Origin: Roseitalea porphyridii
Lineage (GTDB): Bacteria > Pseudomonadota > Alphaproteobacteria > Rhizobiales > Rhizobiaceae
NCBI RefSeq assembly: GCF_004331955.1
Contig: NZ_CP036532.1
Location: forward strand, 2,294,001-2,358,000
DNA: 64,000 nt
Reading direction: 5' to 3'
Both the position numbers and the translations under genes were made by a program. Position 1 is the stretch's first letter; every line of letters starts with the position of its first letter. The notes under the pieces were generated by a model. The model worked only from the letters and a program-made list of their open reading frames with translations, ran no database searches and was not told the origin of the DNA. Below are positions 17,740 through 26,481 of this stretch, one piece after another.

Positions 17740-18758
17740 GTGTCCCAATCCTCGGGCAGGCGCGCGGAGCCGCGCACGATCAGCGGCGCAGGAAGAACAT
17801 GCTGCTCGGCCGTTTCGCCTGGTCTTTCGATCATCTTCAGAAGCGTCGCCACGGTGCGCTCGACCATCAGGTTGGCGCGCTGGCGCACCGTCGTCAGGTC
17901 GTAGGCCGGCCACGCCGCCGGCGGTACGTCGTCAAAGCCGATCACCGAGACATCGCCCGGGACCGAAAGGCCCAGTTCGAAGCGCAACACGTCCATCGCG
18001 GCGAACGCCATGTGGTCGTTGGCGGCGAACAGCGCATCGGGGTGGTCGGAGCGGTCGAACATGCGCCGCGCGGCATCGCAGGCCTGCTCGTAGTGGAAGT
18101 TGCCGACCTGCCGCTCGTAGCCGTTGATGCCGAGCGCGCGCAGGCCTTCGAAGAACCCGCGCTCGCGGTCCCGCTGCGTCGAGGCGCCCTCCCAGCCCGC
18201 GATGTGGCCGAAGCGGCGGTGGCCGGCCGCGTGCAGGAACTGCGCGACCTGCCGGCCGCCTTCGAGATTGTCCGAGGTCACCGCCGACACTGCGGCATCG
18301 TCCTGCGAGCGGTTGAAGAGCAGGACGGGCACGCCCGCCGCCTGACAGCGCGCGGTCAGTTCCGATGACAGCGCCACCGACGCCATGATGATCCCGTCGA
18401 CCTGGTAGTCGAGGATCTCGTCGAGCACCTGGTCGATATTGTCCGACGTCTGCGAGGCCATGAAGACGAGGACGTGGTAGCCCTCGGCCTGGAGCGCGTT
18501 CGACAGCTTCTCGAGCGCCTCGGGGTAGAAGTAGTTCTCCAGATAGGCGACGACGAGCCCGATCATGCGGCTGCGGCCGGTGATCAGCGAGCGGGCCAGC
18601 ACGTTCGGCCGGTAGCCGAGCTTTTCGGCCGCTTCCCGCACCTTCTCGGCGGTCTTGGACGACACGCTCGCGCCCGGCGTGAAAACACGGCTGACGGCCG
18701 ACCGGCTGACCCCGGCGAGCCGCGCCACGTCGCTCGATGTCACCTTCTCATGGCCCAT
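17736..18758 (-). CDS. LacI-family regulator embedded in the NTF2/ABC operon
   Basis: A 340-residue LacI repressor: helix-turn-helix SSDVARLAGVSRSAVSRVF, hinge YRPNVLARSLITGRS and effector domain DGIIMASVALSSEL through SVIGFDDVPPAAWP. It is translationally linked on both sides: TGATG with the preceding NTF2 gene and ATGA with the following one. Being internal to the operon, it should be autoregulated. The two TTGCA-N6-TGCAA sites at 24979 and 25034 are its likely operators. Confidence 0.9.
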   Translation of the reverse strand: MGHEKVTSSDVARLAGVSRSAVSRVFTPGASVSSKTAEKVREAAEKLGYRPNVLARSLITGRSRMIGLVVAYLENYFYPEALEKLSNALQAEGYHVLVFMASQTSDNIDQVLDEILDYQVDGIIMASVALSSELTARCQAAGVPVLLFNRSQDDAAVSAVTSDNLEGGRQVAQFLHAAGHRRFGHIAGWEGASTQRDRERGFFEGLRALGINGYERQVGNFHYEQACDAARRMFDRSDHPDALFAANDHMAFAAMDVLRFELGLSVPGDVSVIGFDDVPPAAWPAYDLTTVRQRANLMVERTVATLLKMIERPGETAEQHVLPAPLIVRGSARLPEDWDT

Positions 18759-19819
18759 CAGGGTTCTCCGACGGGAAACGGTATCGGCGCCATCGATCGG
18801 GCCTTGTTGAACTCGCGCAGCCGCGCGAACACGTCGACACCAAGCTGGCGGTAGGCGTCAAGCAGGTCCACCAGAACCCAGTTCTCGCGGATCAGCCCGT
18901 TCTCGATCCGCCAGAAATCGAGACTGCGCATGGTGATGCGCTTGCCCGACGGCGCGATCCCCATCCAGCCGTCATCGGTGACGGTCTGGATCATGTTCGG
19001 CCAGCCGGTCACGGCCACATAGTCACCGTCGCCGAAGAAGTGATAGACGATCTCGTCGACATACCGCCCCCGGTCGGGCATGCCGCGCAGGAACGGGATC
19101 TGGTGCCAGTTGCGAAAGCCGGCGATGCCGCGCCCGGTGCCGATCCCGGACGGGCCGTACCAGCTCATCTTCGCGTGCCAGAAGCGTTCCATCTCCATCA
19201 CCTCGGGCCCGCCCTCGCCGGGATGGCGCTTCATCGCATCGAGCATGTCGACCACATGCCGGCAAGAGGCCGCGCTTGTGACGGCATCGTGCGGGCCCGG
19301 CACCAGCCCGTCCTGTGTCGCCGGCCCCGGCACGTGCCATTCGCGGCCGAGCGAGGGCGCCATCGGCCAGGCGCGGGCCTGCATCATCACTTCGGGAATG
19401 TCCCACAGCGCCTGCATCTCGGTGACACGGCCATCTTCGAAGCGGAAGAACTCGTGAAAGCGCATGGCGACCTGATGGCCGGTGGGCGGGATGTCGAGCC
19501 ATGGCGCAACGAAGGTGCCCGTATAGTAGCCGCCGCAGCCGACCCAGTCCGCGCCCTGTTCGGTCGCACCGGCCATGACGATGTAGTCGCGCCGCTCGAG
19601 GTCCGGCCAGGCCGTGGCAAGCCGCGCGTAGGCCGTCTCGTAAAGGGCTTCGGGTCCTTCCATCTCGCCAAGCGGATGGGCCAGCCGCACCGGCGCATCG
19701 GGCGCGAACAGCGCCCCGAGCGCCGATCTCGCTTCGTTCGGCGTGAAATCGTAGAGCGCCGCCCGCAGCGGCGCCAGGGCCGCCTTGTGGGCGGTGTGGC
19801 GATCGGTATCGGCCTTCAT
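18758..19819 (-). CDS. NTF2/SnoaL-fold tandem-domain protein (B)
   Basis: A 353-residue protein with two SnoaL-like domains. The first contains FHEFFRFEDGRVTEMQALWD and VPGPATQDGL; the second contains WYGPSGIGTGRGIAGFRNWH and ends with ENWVLVDLLDAYRQLGVDV. The GPAT-DG linker, the WYGP-GIG block and the NWV-D-Q-GVDV tail are shared with protein D at 25082, so the two are paralogues. It overlaps neighbours at both ends (ATGA, TGATG). The function is unknown; co-expression with a sugar-type importer suggests it acts on the imported compound. Confidence 0.78.
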   Translation of the reverse strand: MKADTDRHTAHKAALAPLRAALYDFTPNEARSALGALFAPDAPVRLAHPLGEMEGPEALYETAYARLATAWPDLERRDYIVMAGATEQGADWVGCGGYYTGTFVAPWLDIPPTGHQVAMRFHEFFRFEDGRVTEMQALWDIPEVMMQARAWPMAPSLGREWHVPGPATQDGLVPGPHDAVTSAASCRHVVDMLDAMKRHPGEGGPEVMEMERFWHAKMSWYGPSGIGTGRGIAGFRNWHQIPFLRGMPDRGRYVDEIVYHFFGDGDYVAVTGWPNMIQTVTDDGWMGIAPSGKRITMRSLDFWRIENGLIRENWVLVDLLDAYRQLGVDVFARLREFNKARSMAPIPFPVGEP

Positions 19820-20358
19820 GCCCCCGCTCCATGGTCGGGCTGCGGCGGGGTCTTCTCGCCGCGGTCAAACGCCTCCCAGCCCTCGCCGCCGAAGACATCG
19901 ACGCCCAGTTGCGCCAGAACGTGCGGAAAATCGACCATCACCCAGTTGTCGACGATCTTTCCGTCGACGACCTTCCAGAAGTCCATGTAGCGGATCTCCA
20001 CGCGCTTGCCCGTCGGTTCGAGCCCCATGAAGCGGCCCGAATGCGTCGCCTCCTGCCGGCCGAAGGCGGCGGCCCACTCGCCCATGAACAGCCGCGCCTC
20101 GTCGACGCAGACCTTGTCGGAAAACGCCGCCTGGAACGGGCGTTGCCAATTGTCCTGGAACTGCGGCAGACCGGTCTTGGTGCCGCAACCGCAATTGCCC
20201 ATCCAGCGGAAGCTCTCTGCGAAGAACTCGCCCATGTCGGCGATGCGGTGATCGTTGAGACCGTCGACCATCGCCTCGATGACGCGGCGGGTCTCGCCGG
20301 TCTTGGACATGTCCGTATCGCGGCTGAGTGCGGCTTGTTGGGGTCGGGACCCTTTCAT
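19816..20358 (-). CDS. NTF2/SnoaL-fold single-domain protein (C)
   Basis: A 180-residue SnoaL-like polyketide-cyclase-family protein: VIEAMVDGLNDHRIADMGEFF at the N-terminus, FMGLEPTGKRVEIRYMDFWK in the core, and a C-terminal DNWVMVDFPHVLAQLGVDVF that matches the tails of proteins B and D. It corresponds to one domain of those proteins. The start at 20358 overlaps the permease stop as ATGA; an internal ATG at 20310 is possible. No signal peptide. Function unknown. Confidence 0.78.
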   Translation of the reverse strand: MKGSRPQQAALSRDTDMSKTGETRRVIEAMVDGLNDHRIADMGEFFAESFRWMGNCGCGTKTGLPQFQDNWQRPFQAAFSDKVCVDEARLFMGEWAAAFGRQEATHSGRFMGLEPTGKRVEIRYMDFWKVVDGKIVDNWVMVDFPHVLAQLGVDVFGGEGWEAFDRGEKTPPQPDHGAGA

Positions 20359-21512
20359 CCCTTGACGGCTCCTGCGGTCAGGCCGCTGACGATCTGGCGC
20401 TGGAAGATCATCACCAGAAGGAACAGCGGCGCGGTGATCGAGACGGCGGCGGCGATGGCCTCGACCTGGTCGGTCGTGGTCGTCTCGCGGTTGAAATAGC
20501 CGGCGATTGCCGGAACCATGGTCTGGTTCTGCGCATCGAGCAGCAGCGATGTCACCAGAAGATCATTGTAGGCCAGAAGGAACGAGAACAGGCCCGTCGT
20601 GATCACGCCCGGCCACATGACCGGCATGATCACCCAGCGAAAGGCCTGGAAATGCGTGCAGCCATCGACCCGGGCCGCCTCGTCAAGTTCGTTCGGGATG
20701 TTCTGGAAGAACGAGCGCAGCATCCAGATCGTGAACGGCTGGTTGATCGCCACCAGCACCGCGATGACGGCCAGCGGCTGGCCGTAAAGGGTCGGCGCGT
20801 TCTCGCCCAGGATCGGCCGCAGAATCTCGGCTGAATTGATGAACACCGGCAGATAACCCGCCACCAGCACCGAATGCGGCAGTGCGCGGAAGATCAGCGC
20901 GACGATCAGGATCCAGAAGGCAAGGCTCGAGCCCGACCGCGCAAGGCCATAGCCGGCCAGCGTGCCGACGGTAAGCGAAATCGTCACCACGCCGGCGGTG
21001 ACGATCAGAGAGTTCTGGAAGTTGCGCCAGAACCCGTTCTCGATCCACACGGCATAGTAGTGCTCCGTCGTCAGACCCAGCACCGGGACGCCGAGCGGAC
21101 CGGCGATCGGATTGAGCGCACCAAGCACGATCGGCAGGATACCGAAGAAGACGACCAGGAACGCGACCGCGTAGGCGGCCGCGCCGACCAGCCAGCCGAT
21201 CACGGCCAATCCCTTCGGCGTCAGACGCTCGACCCATTTCGGCAGCCGCGAAAAGGCAAGGCGACCCGCGGCGATCAGAACGATCAGCCCTGTCACGATA
21301 TCGAGGATCGAAAGCCCGTTGCCGTCCGCGCGCGTCGTCGGACCGAACACCACGTTCAGCGGGTTGGCCGAAAACGCGTCCACCGGCGACTTGAAGCTCA
21401 TCACCGCGATCCAGACGATCGGAAAGGCGGCGATCACGCACCACAGGGTGAGGAAGGACGCGGATGTGAGCCGCAGCGAGAACGGTTGCTGGAGAGCCTT
21501 CGACGTTGCCAT
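20355..21512 (-). CDS. Sugar-type ABC transporter permease (MalG-like)
   Basis: A 385-residue inner-membrane protein longer than usual for the family because of an extra hydrophobic N-terminal stretch (about 65-130). The ABC contact loop is visible as NELDEAARVDGCTHFQAFRWVIMP, typical of the CUT1 class. It pairs with the upstream MalF-like permease, whose stop overlaps its start as TGATG. It imports a carbohydrate-like substrate with the binding protein and ATPase of this operon. Confidence 0.92.
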   Translation of the reverse strand: MATSKALQQPFSLRLTSASFLTLWCVIAAFPIVWIAVMSFKSPVDAFSANPLNVVFGPTTRADGNGLSILDIVTGLIVLIAAGRLAFSRLPKWVERLTPKGLAVIGWLVGAAAYAVAFLVVFFGILPIVLGALNPIAGPLGVPVLGLTTEHYYAVWIENGFWRNFQNSLIVTAGVVTISLTVGTLAGYGLARSGSSLAFWILIVALIFRALPHSVLVAGYLPVFINSAEILRPILGENAPTLYGQPLAVIAVLVAINQPFTIWMLRSFFQNIPNELDEAARVDGCTHFQAFRWVIMPVMWPGVITTGLFSFLLAYNDLLVTSLLLDAQNQTMVPAIAGYFNRETTTTDQVEAIAAAVSITAPLFLLVMIFQRQIVSGLTAGAVKG

Positions 21513-22537
21513 CAGTGCGCACTCCCCTTGTGGTCGCGCCAGGTGCGACGCAGCAGCGGGATCAGCAGGACGACGATGCCGATCATCGTCAGCATGGCGC
21601 TGGCCGAGGCGCGGCTGATGGCACGATTGCCCGCATCGTCCGGCGTCAGCAGGTCATAGGTCAGCCATTGCAGCGTGATGCGATGGGCCTGCGAGGAAAA
21701 GCCGACCACCTCCTCGAAGGCGCGGTAGGCATCCATCAGATGGATCAGCGCCACGAAGATGATCAGCGGCATCAGATGCGGCACGACGACATAGCGCAGC
21801 CGTTCGAACCGGCTCGCCCCGTCGATGATCGCGCTTTCCAGCGTGTCCTGGTTCACCGTCTGCAAGCCCGCGTAGAAGATCACGAAGGCGAACGGTGCCA
21901 CGTGCCAGACGCGATAGAACATCATCAGCAGTTCGATCGCCCAGCCGTTCGCCGCAACCGAGATGTCGGTGGCGAACATGTCTTCCATCAGGGCGGTGAT
22001 GATGCCGTCGCCATAGAACAGCCATCGGATCGAAAGCGCCCCGATCACCGGCGTGATGATGAACGGCAGCAGCGACACGAAGATGATCTGACCGCGGATC
22101 GACCGGGCCGCGTTGTTGACCGCGAGCGCGATCGCAAGACCAAGGCCGATGACGAGCGGCAGCGTGACGAGCGTGAATGTCAGCGTGAAACGCAGCGCCT
22201 TCCAGAAGTCGATGGCGAGAATCGAGTTCCAGGCTCCGCTGGCGATGGCCGAGCCCACCTGCTCGAGCTGCAGCACGCGCGCATAGCTCAAAAGGCCCAC
22301 CCACTCGGTCGTCGTGAGCGGATTGCCGTTATCGTCGAGGACCGGGGTGGTCTTCGTTTCGGTCACGCAGGTCTGCCCCAGAAAGCCGGGCGTGCACGTC
22401 TCGACCTCGACCGTCTCGACGACCGGCTGCGTGATCTGGAAGCTCTGAAGGAAGACGCTGGCGAGCGGGAAGGCGATGAACAGCAGCATCATCACCACCG
22501 AAGGCCCGACGAACCACGCAAGTGTCCTGAACTTCAT
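21512..22537 (-). CDS. Sugar-type ABC transporter permease (MalF-like)
   Basis: A 341-residue CUT1 permease with six or more membrane helices. The first periplasmic loop contains two Cys (CTPGFLGQTC) that could form a disulfide. The EAA loop reads QDTLESAIIDGASRFERLRYVVVPH. The ATG at 22537 has GGGGGAGG five bases upstream; the GTG at 22543 overlaps that site and is less likely. Partner of the MalG-like permease. Confidence 0.92.
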   Translation of the reverse strand: MKFRTLAWFVGPSVVMMLLFIAFPLASVFLQSFQITQPVVETVEVETCTPGFLGQTCVTETKTTPVLDDNGNPLTTTEWVGLLSYARVLQLEQVGSAIASGAWNSILAIDFWKALRFTLTFTLVTLPLVIGLGLAIALAVNNAARSIRGQIIFVSLLPFIITPVIGALSIRWLFYGDGIITALMEDMFATDISVAANGWAIELLMMFYRVWHVAPFAFVIFYAGLQTVNQDTLESAIIDGASRFERLRYVVVPHLMPLIIFVALIHLMDAYRAFEEVVGFSSQAHRITLQWLTYDLLTPDDAGNRAISRASASAMLTMIGIVVLLIPLLRRTWRDHKGSAH

Positions 22538-22561
22538 CGCCACCTCCCCCGATGGAAGGAA

Positions 22562-22610
22562 CCGGGCTGCTCCGCGAACGGACGGGCCGTCCGCGGAGCG
22601 CCGCCCCGGT
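22562..22610 (-). other. Strong stem-loop between ABC binding-protein and permease genes
   Basis: Nested complementary arms flank the gap: GCTCCGCG (22569-22576) with CGCGGAGC (22592-22599), inner GGACGG with CCGTCC, and outer CCGGG with CCCGG. There is no T-run. It probably stabilises the binding-protein mRNA or partly terminates, giving more binding protein than permease. Confidence 0.5.
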
Positions 22611-22612
22611 CC

Positions 22613-23836
22613 TTATTCGATCAGGCCGGCTTCCTTGGCGGCCGTGATGTAGGCTTCCTCGACTGCGGCAAGCGTCGCCTCGGCGTCCCGCTCACCCGTG
22701 AAGAAGGCGGGCAGTTCGTTGCCGAGGGCGGTGTGCATAAGGCCCATCTGGCTGGTCGAGGGGTACGATTGCGGTGCCGGATCGGCGCTGGCCGTGGCGA
22801 TCGCGCCCTGTGCCAGCCGGTTCGGCTCATAGCCGGAGATCAGCCAGATTGCATCGTCGCTGTTGGCCTGGACCATTTCGGTGTCCAGCCCTTCCATGGC
22901 GACGCGGAAGGCCGCCTCGGCTTCTTCGTCGGGAATGTTCCTGGCGATGACGATGCCGTCCCACCACAGCGTCGTCGCCGGGGCTCCGCCTTCCATGGCG
23001 AGCGGCGCGGCAGCCGCATTGACCTTGCCGACCACCTGGCTTTCGGCCTCGTCATCCATGGCTGCGCCGCGGCTGGCCCACAGATTGGCCATGGCGATCT
23101 TGCCCTGCTGGAACTGCTGCTGGACGTAGGTCGAGTCCGAGACCAGATATTCGGGGTCCATGTACTCGGTCATGCGCTTCATCATGTCGAGCGCCTTCAT
23201 GCCGGCTTCGGTGTTCACCGTCGGCATCGAGTCGGCGTCCGTGAACTGGCCGCCAAAGCCCAGGAACATGTTGTTGAAGTCCTGCGCCAGGTTCCAGCCC
23301 GACATCATCGTCGCGCCCAGCGGATAGTCGACCACATCCGCTTCCTCGATCCTGGCGGCCGCGTCGAGCACCTCGTCCCAGGTCGTCGGCACCTCGATGC
23401 CGAGTTCGTCGAAGATGTCCTGGCGATACATCAGGTGCTGCGTGTTCACCATCATCGCGATCGCCATCGTCTGGCCATCGACCTTGATGAGCTGGTTGGG
23501 CGCCAGATCCTGGCCGTACTCGGCGACGAGATCGTCGAGCGGGCGGATCGTGCCCTCGTTGAGAAGCGGCGTGACCGTGCCGTTGGAGACCCCGCCGATG
23601 TGATAGAGCGAGGGATTGGCGGCGAAGGCTGCCGGTTGCTTGGTGCGGAACTCCTGGTCCAGCTCCGCTTCCACATTGCCGCATTCGGCCATGGCGTCGG
23701 TAACGGCCTTCCAGGCCTCGAAACCGGCCGACAGCGACTTGATCGGAACGTCGTTCTCGAACGCGCAATCGGCCTGCGCGCCGGCCGTTGCCAGCAGCGA
23801 GACCGCGCCGGCCATCAACAAGGTCTTCAACTTCAT
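22613..23836 (-). CDS. ABC transporter extracellular sugar-binding protein (family 1)
   Basis: A 407-residue periplasmic protein with a signal peptide (MKLKTLLMAGAVSLLATAGAQA, cleavage about residue 22). It has the architecture of MalE/UgpB-type receptors (WDEVLDAAARIEEA, YVQQQFQQGKIAMANLW, WWDGIVIARN). It supplies ligand to the MalF/MalG pair. GGGAG precedes the ATG. Ligand unknown; the many aromatic residues near the cleft fit a sugar, polyol or glycoside. Confidence 0.92.
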   Translation of the reverse strand: MKLKTLLMAGAVSLLATAGAQADCAFENDVPIKSLSAGFEAWKAVTDAMAECGNVEAELDQEFRTKQPAAFAANPSLYHIGGVSNGTVTPLLNEGTIRPLDDLVAEYGQDLAPNQLIKVDGQTMAIAMMVNTQHLMYRQDIFDELGIEVPTTWDEVLDAAARIEEADVVDYPLGATMMSGWNLAQDFNNMFLGFGGQFTDADSMPTVNTEAGMKALDMMKRMTEYMDPEYLVSDSTYVQQQFQQGKIAMANLWASRGAAMDDEAESQVVGKVNAAAAPLAMEGGAPATTLWWDGIVIARNIPDEEAEAAFRVAMEGLDTEMVQANSDDAIWLISGYEPNRLAQGAIATASADPAPQSYPSTSQMGLMHTALGNELPAFFTGERDAEATLAAVEEAYITAAKEAGLIE

Positions 23837-23894
23837 GGTCTTCTCCCTTTCTCTGGCGGACGCGTTCATCGCGCTCGCCGAACCAACTGGCGGA

Positions 23895-24947
23895 TCATTG
23901 AGCGTCGATGCGCTCACCGGTCTTGGCGTCGAACAAATGGCAGATCTCCGGCGGCACCGAGATGCTGACCGTATCGTCGATTTCGGCGCGATACTCCTTG
24001 CCGGCCTTCACCGAGACCATGGACCCGCCCGCGCGCACGGCGATCATCGTCGCATCGCCGAGCAGTTCGATCGTGTAGATTGGTGCCGTGATCTCGCCCT
24101 GTCCCTCGCCGACGCGCGCATCCTCGGCACGGAAGCCGAGTGTCGCCGGACCATCGGGTCCCGTGAGACCGGCGATGGAGACGTTGTGGCCGGTGAACGT
24201 ACCGCCCTCGAGCACGCCTTCCATCAGGTTCATCGCGGGCGAGCCGATGAAGCCGGCAACGAACGTGTTGGCCGGCCGGTCGTAGATCTCGGTCGGCGTT
24301 CCCACCTGCTGCACGACGCCCTGCTTCATCACGACGACGCGGTCGGCGAGCGTCATCGCCTCGATCTGGTCGTGCGTGACGTAGATCGTCGTCACCTTCA
24401 GTTCGTGGCTGAGGTTCTTGATCTGAGCCCGCGTGGACACGCGCAGCTTCGCGTCGAGGTTCGACAGCGGCTCGTCCATGAGGAACACGTTCGGCTCGCG
24501 CACGATGGCGCGGGCGAGCGCCACGCGCTGGCGCTGGCCGCCGGACAGTTCGGCCGGCTTGCGGTGCATGAACGGTTCGAGTTCGACCATCGCCGCGGCG
24601 CGCTTGACGCGCTCGTCATGACTTGCCTGATCGACTTTTCGCACCTTCAGCGGAAAGCGGATGTTCTCGTAGACGTTCATGTTCGGATAGAGCCCGTAGC
24701 TCTGGAACACCATCGCGATGTCGCGGTCCTTGGGATCGAGATCGTTGACGACCCTGCCATCGATCGAGATCGTGCCCTCGGTGACATCCTCGAGGCCGGC
24801 GATCATGCGCATCGTGGTCGTCTTGCCACAGCCCGAGGGACCGAGCAGGACGAGAAACTCCTGGTCGGCGATCGTCAGGTTGAAGTCGTCGACGCCGACG
24901 AAACTGCCCCAACGCTTGGACACATTGCGAAGCTGGATCTCAGCCAT
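23895..24947 (-). CDS. ABC transporter ATP-binding protein (UgpC/MalK type)
   Basis: A 350-residue ATPase. Walker A GPSGCGKTTT, Q-loop MVFQSYGLYPNM, signature LSGGQRQRVALARAI, Walker B VFLMDEPLSNLD and switch VTHDQIEA are all intact. A C-terminal regulatory OB domain follows (LGFRAEDARVGEG). It is first in the operon, preceded by GGGGAGG and two LacI-type operators. It powers the CUT1 permeases encoded downstream. Confidence 0.94.
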   Translation of the reverse strand: MAEIQLRNVSKRWGSFVGVDDFNLTIADQEFLVLLGPSGCGKTTTMRMIAGLEDVTEGTISIDGRVVNDLDPKDRDIAMVFQSYGLYPNMNVYENIRFPLKVRKVDQASHDERVKRAAAMVELEPFMHRKPAELSGGQRQRVALARAIVREPNVFLMDEPLSNLDAKLRVSTRAQIKNLSHELKVTTIYVTHDQIEAMTLADRVVVMKQGVVQQVGTPTEIYDRPANTFVAGFIGSPAMNLMEGVLEGGTFTGHNVSIAGLTGPDGPATLGFRAEDARVGEGQGEITAPIYTIELLGDATMIAVRAGGSMVSVKAGKEYRAEIDDTVSISVPPEICHLFDAKTGERIDAQ

Positions 24948-24978
24948 TCGTACCTCCCCGTACGTGTTGGCCGCGCGC

Positions 24979-24994
24979 TTGCACACGATTGCAA
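24979..24994. promoter_or_regulatory. LacI-type operator 1 of the NTF2/ABC locus
   Basis: TTGCACACGATTGCAA: perfect TTGCA/TGCAA arms around a CG centre. It lies 32 bp above the ATPase start in the divergent promoter region. A near-identical copy is 55 bp away at 25034. It is the probable binding site of the LacI regulator encoded at 17736-18758. Confidence 0.68.
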
Positions 24995-25033
24995 AAAGCG
25001 TAGACTCCGTGCCACGAATTTGGCAAGCGATTT

Positions 25034-25049
25034 TTGCACACGAGTGCAA
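25034..25049. promoter_or_regulatory. LacI-type operator 2 of the NTF2/ABC locus
   Basis: TTGCACACGAGTGCAA differs from operator 1 by one base and has the same TTGCA/TGCAA arms. It lies 33 bp before the divergent NTF2-like gene. Paired sites flanking a divergent promoter allow looping or joint control of both transcripts. Confidence 0.68.
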
Positions 25050-25081
25050 GGACAGCTTCGGCCAGAGGAACGCAACCGGCA

Positions 25082-26083
25082 ATGAGCGACTGGCGTACCG
25101 ACACACGCACCTTCCTGAACGCCTTGATTCGCGTACCGGATCTCGAACTCGAGCCATTCGCGCGCACCGCCATCGCCGACGACACGATCTGGGACATCGC
25201 CGCCCCGGTCGGCCGGCTCGAGGGCCGCGAGGCGGTGCTCGACGGTTTCGTCCGCCCCCTGCGACGGGCACTGCGGCGGGTGTACCGGCGCGACGAGATA
25301 TTCTTCGGCGCCCGCAACCGGCGCGAGGCCGGCGGCGACTGGGTCTGCGCGGTCACCCATTATGTGGGCGTTTTCGACCGCGACCTGTTCGGCGTCCTGC
25401 CGGCCGGCCGGATGGCTTTCGCGCGCTCGGGCGAGTTCTACCGGATCGCGAACGGGATGATCGTCGAAGCGAAGATCATTCTCGACCTGATCGACCTGAT
25501 GCGGCAGGCGGGACGCTTTCCCCTGCCCCGCATGCTCGGCACGGAAATGCTGTTTCCCGGCCCGGCCACCCATGACGGCATCCTGCCGAACGATCCGGCG
25601 CGCGGCGAGGCGTCCCTCGACATCGTCGAGGCGATGATCGGCGACCTGCAGGAGTTCGATCCCGAGACCTTCCACTCGGAATCCCAGACCGGCACGCACG
25701 GTCACTGGCACGAGGACATGATGTGGTACGGCCCCGGCGGCATCGGCTCGACCTTCGGCTGGGACGGCTTTGTCAGCCATCACCGCGCCGCCTTCCTGCG
25801 TGCCTTTCCCGATCGCAGGGGCGGCAACCATTTCTGCCGCATCGGCGATGGAGATTTCGCCGCCTTTTCGGGTTGGCCATCGATGACGATGACCCACAGG
25901 GGCGACTATCTGGGCGTGCCGGCCACCAACCGGGCGATGACGCTGAACGTGATGGACTTCTACCGGATCGCCGACGCCAAGATCATCGAGAACTGGGTGC
26001 TGCTCGACTATGTGTCCCTGTTCGACCAGATGGGTGTCGACGTGATCGCCCGTTCGGCGGCCATGGAGAGCCATTTCCTCTGA
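25082..26083 (+). CDS. NTF2/SnoaL-fold tandem-domain protein (D)
   Basis: A 333-residue protein, paralogue of protein B: GPATHDGILPND, WYGPGGIGSTFGWDGFVSHH, GDGDFAAFSGWPSM and the tail ENWVLLDYVSLFDQMGVDV. It has two SnoaL-like domains and no signal peptide. It is transcribed divergently from the ABC operon, across two LacI-type operators, so it should belong to the same regulon. Conserved acidic and His residues in GHWHEDMMWYG could form an active site. The function is unknown. Confidence 0.8.
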   Translation: MSDWRTDTRTFLNALIRVPDLELEPFARTAIADDTIWDIAAPVGRLEGREAVLDGFVRPLRRALRRVYRRDEIFFGARNRREAGGDWVCAVTHYVGVFDRDLFGVLPAGRMAFARSGEFYRIANGMIVEAKIILDLIDLMRQAGRFPLPRMLGTEMLFPGPATHDGILPNDPARGEASLDIVEAMIGDLQEFDPETFHSESQTGTHGHWHEDMMWYGPGGIGSTFGWDGFVSHHRAAFLRAFPDRRGGNHFCRIGDGDFAAFSGWPSMTMTHRGDYLGVPATNRAMTLNVMDFYRIADAKIIENWVLLDYVSLFDQMGVDVIARSAAMESHFL

Positions 26084-26163
26084 ACCCTCGAACGTCTGGG
26101 CTTTCTTGCCGCCGTCCGCGCCCGCTATAGGTGCCCCGTCATCACGCCAGCACGGAGCAGCCC

Positions 26164-26478
26164 ATGTTCGTCGCCATGAACCGGTTCAGGATCAACGAGG
26201 GTCAGGAAGAGGCGTTCGAGGAGGTCTGGCGCAACCGGCAGTCGCGGCTTGCCGACGTGCCCGGCTTCGAGAGCTTCCACCTGCTCAGGGGCGCCTTTGA
26301 CGAGGAGAGCCGCACGACCCTCTACGCGTCGCACACGATCTGGCACAGCGAGGCCCATTTTGCCGACTGGACGCGCTCGGAGCATTTCCGCGCCGCTCAC
26401 AGGAACGCCGGCGACAACCGCGGCATGTATGCGGGCCATCCGGTCTTCGAAGGCTTCACCGCCGTTCTCAGCGAATAG
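26164..26478 (+). CDS. Antibiotic-biosynthesis-monooxygenase-fold protein, IsdG/HmoA-like heme oxygenase
   Basis: A 104-residue ferredoxin-like ABM-domain protein. Residues equivalent to the IsdG triad are present: Asn6 (AMNRF), Trp69 (FADW) and His79 (RAAH), with the family's ten-residue Trp-His spacing. It could degrade heme to release iron in the cytoplasm. It stands alone and is convergent with the L,D-transpeptidase gene. Start at 26164 after a GGAGC-like site. Confidence 0.8.
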   Translation: MFVAMNRFRINEGQEEAFEEVWRNRQSRLADVPGFESFHLLRGAFDEESRTTLYASHTIWHSEAHFADWTRSEHFRAAHRNAGDNRGMYAGHPVFEGFTAVLSE

Positions 26479-26481
26479 CGC

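Noticed and set aside
21506-23968. Open frame of about 820 codons opposite the ABC permease and binding-protein genes
   Set aside because: Shadow of genes with clear signal peptide, membrane helices and ribosome sites on the minus strand.
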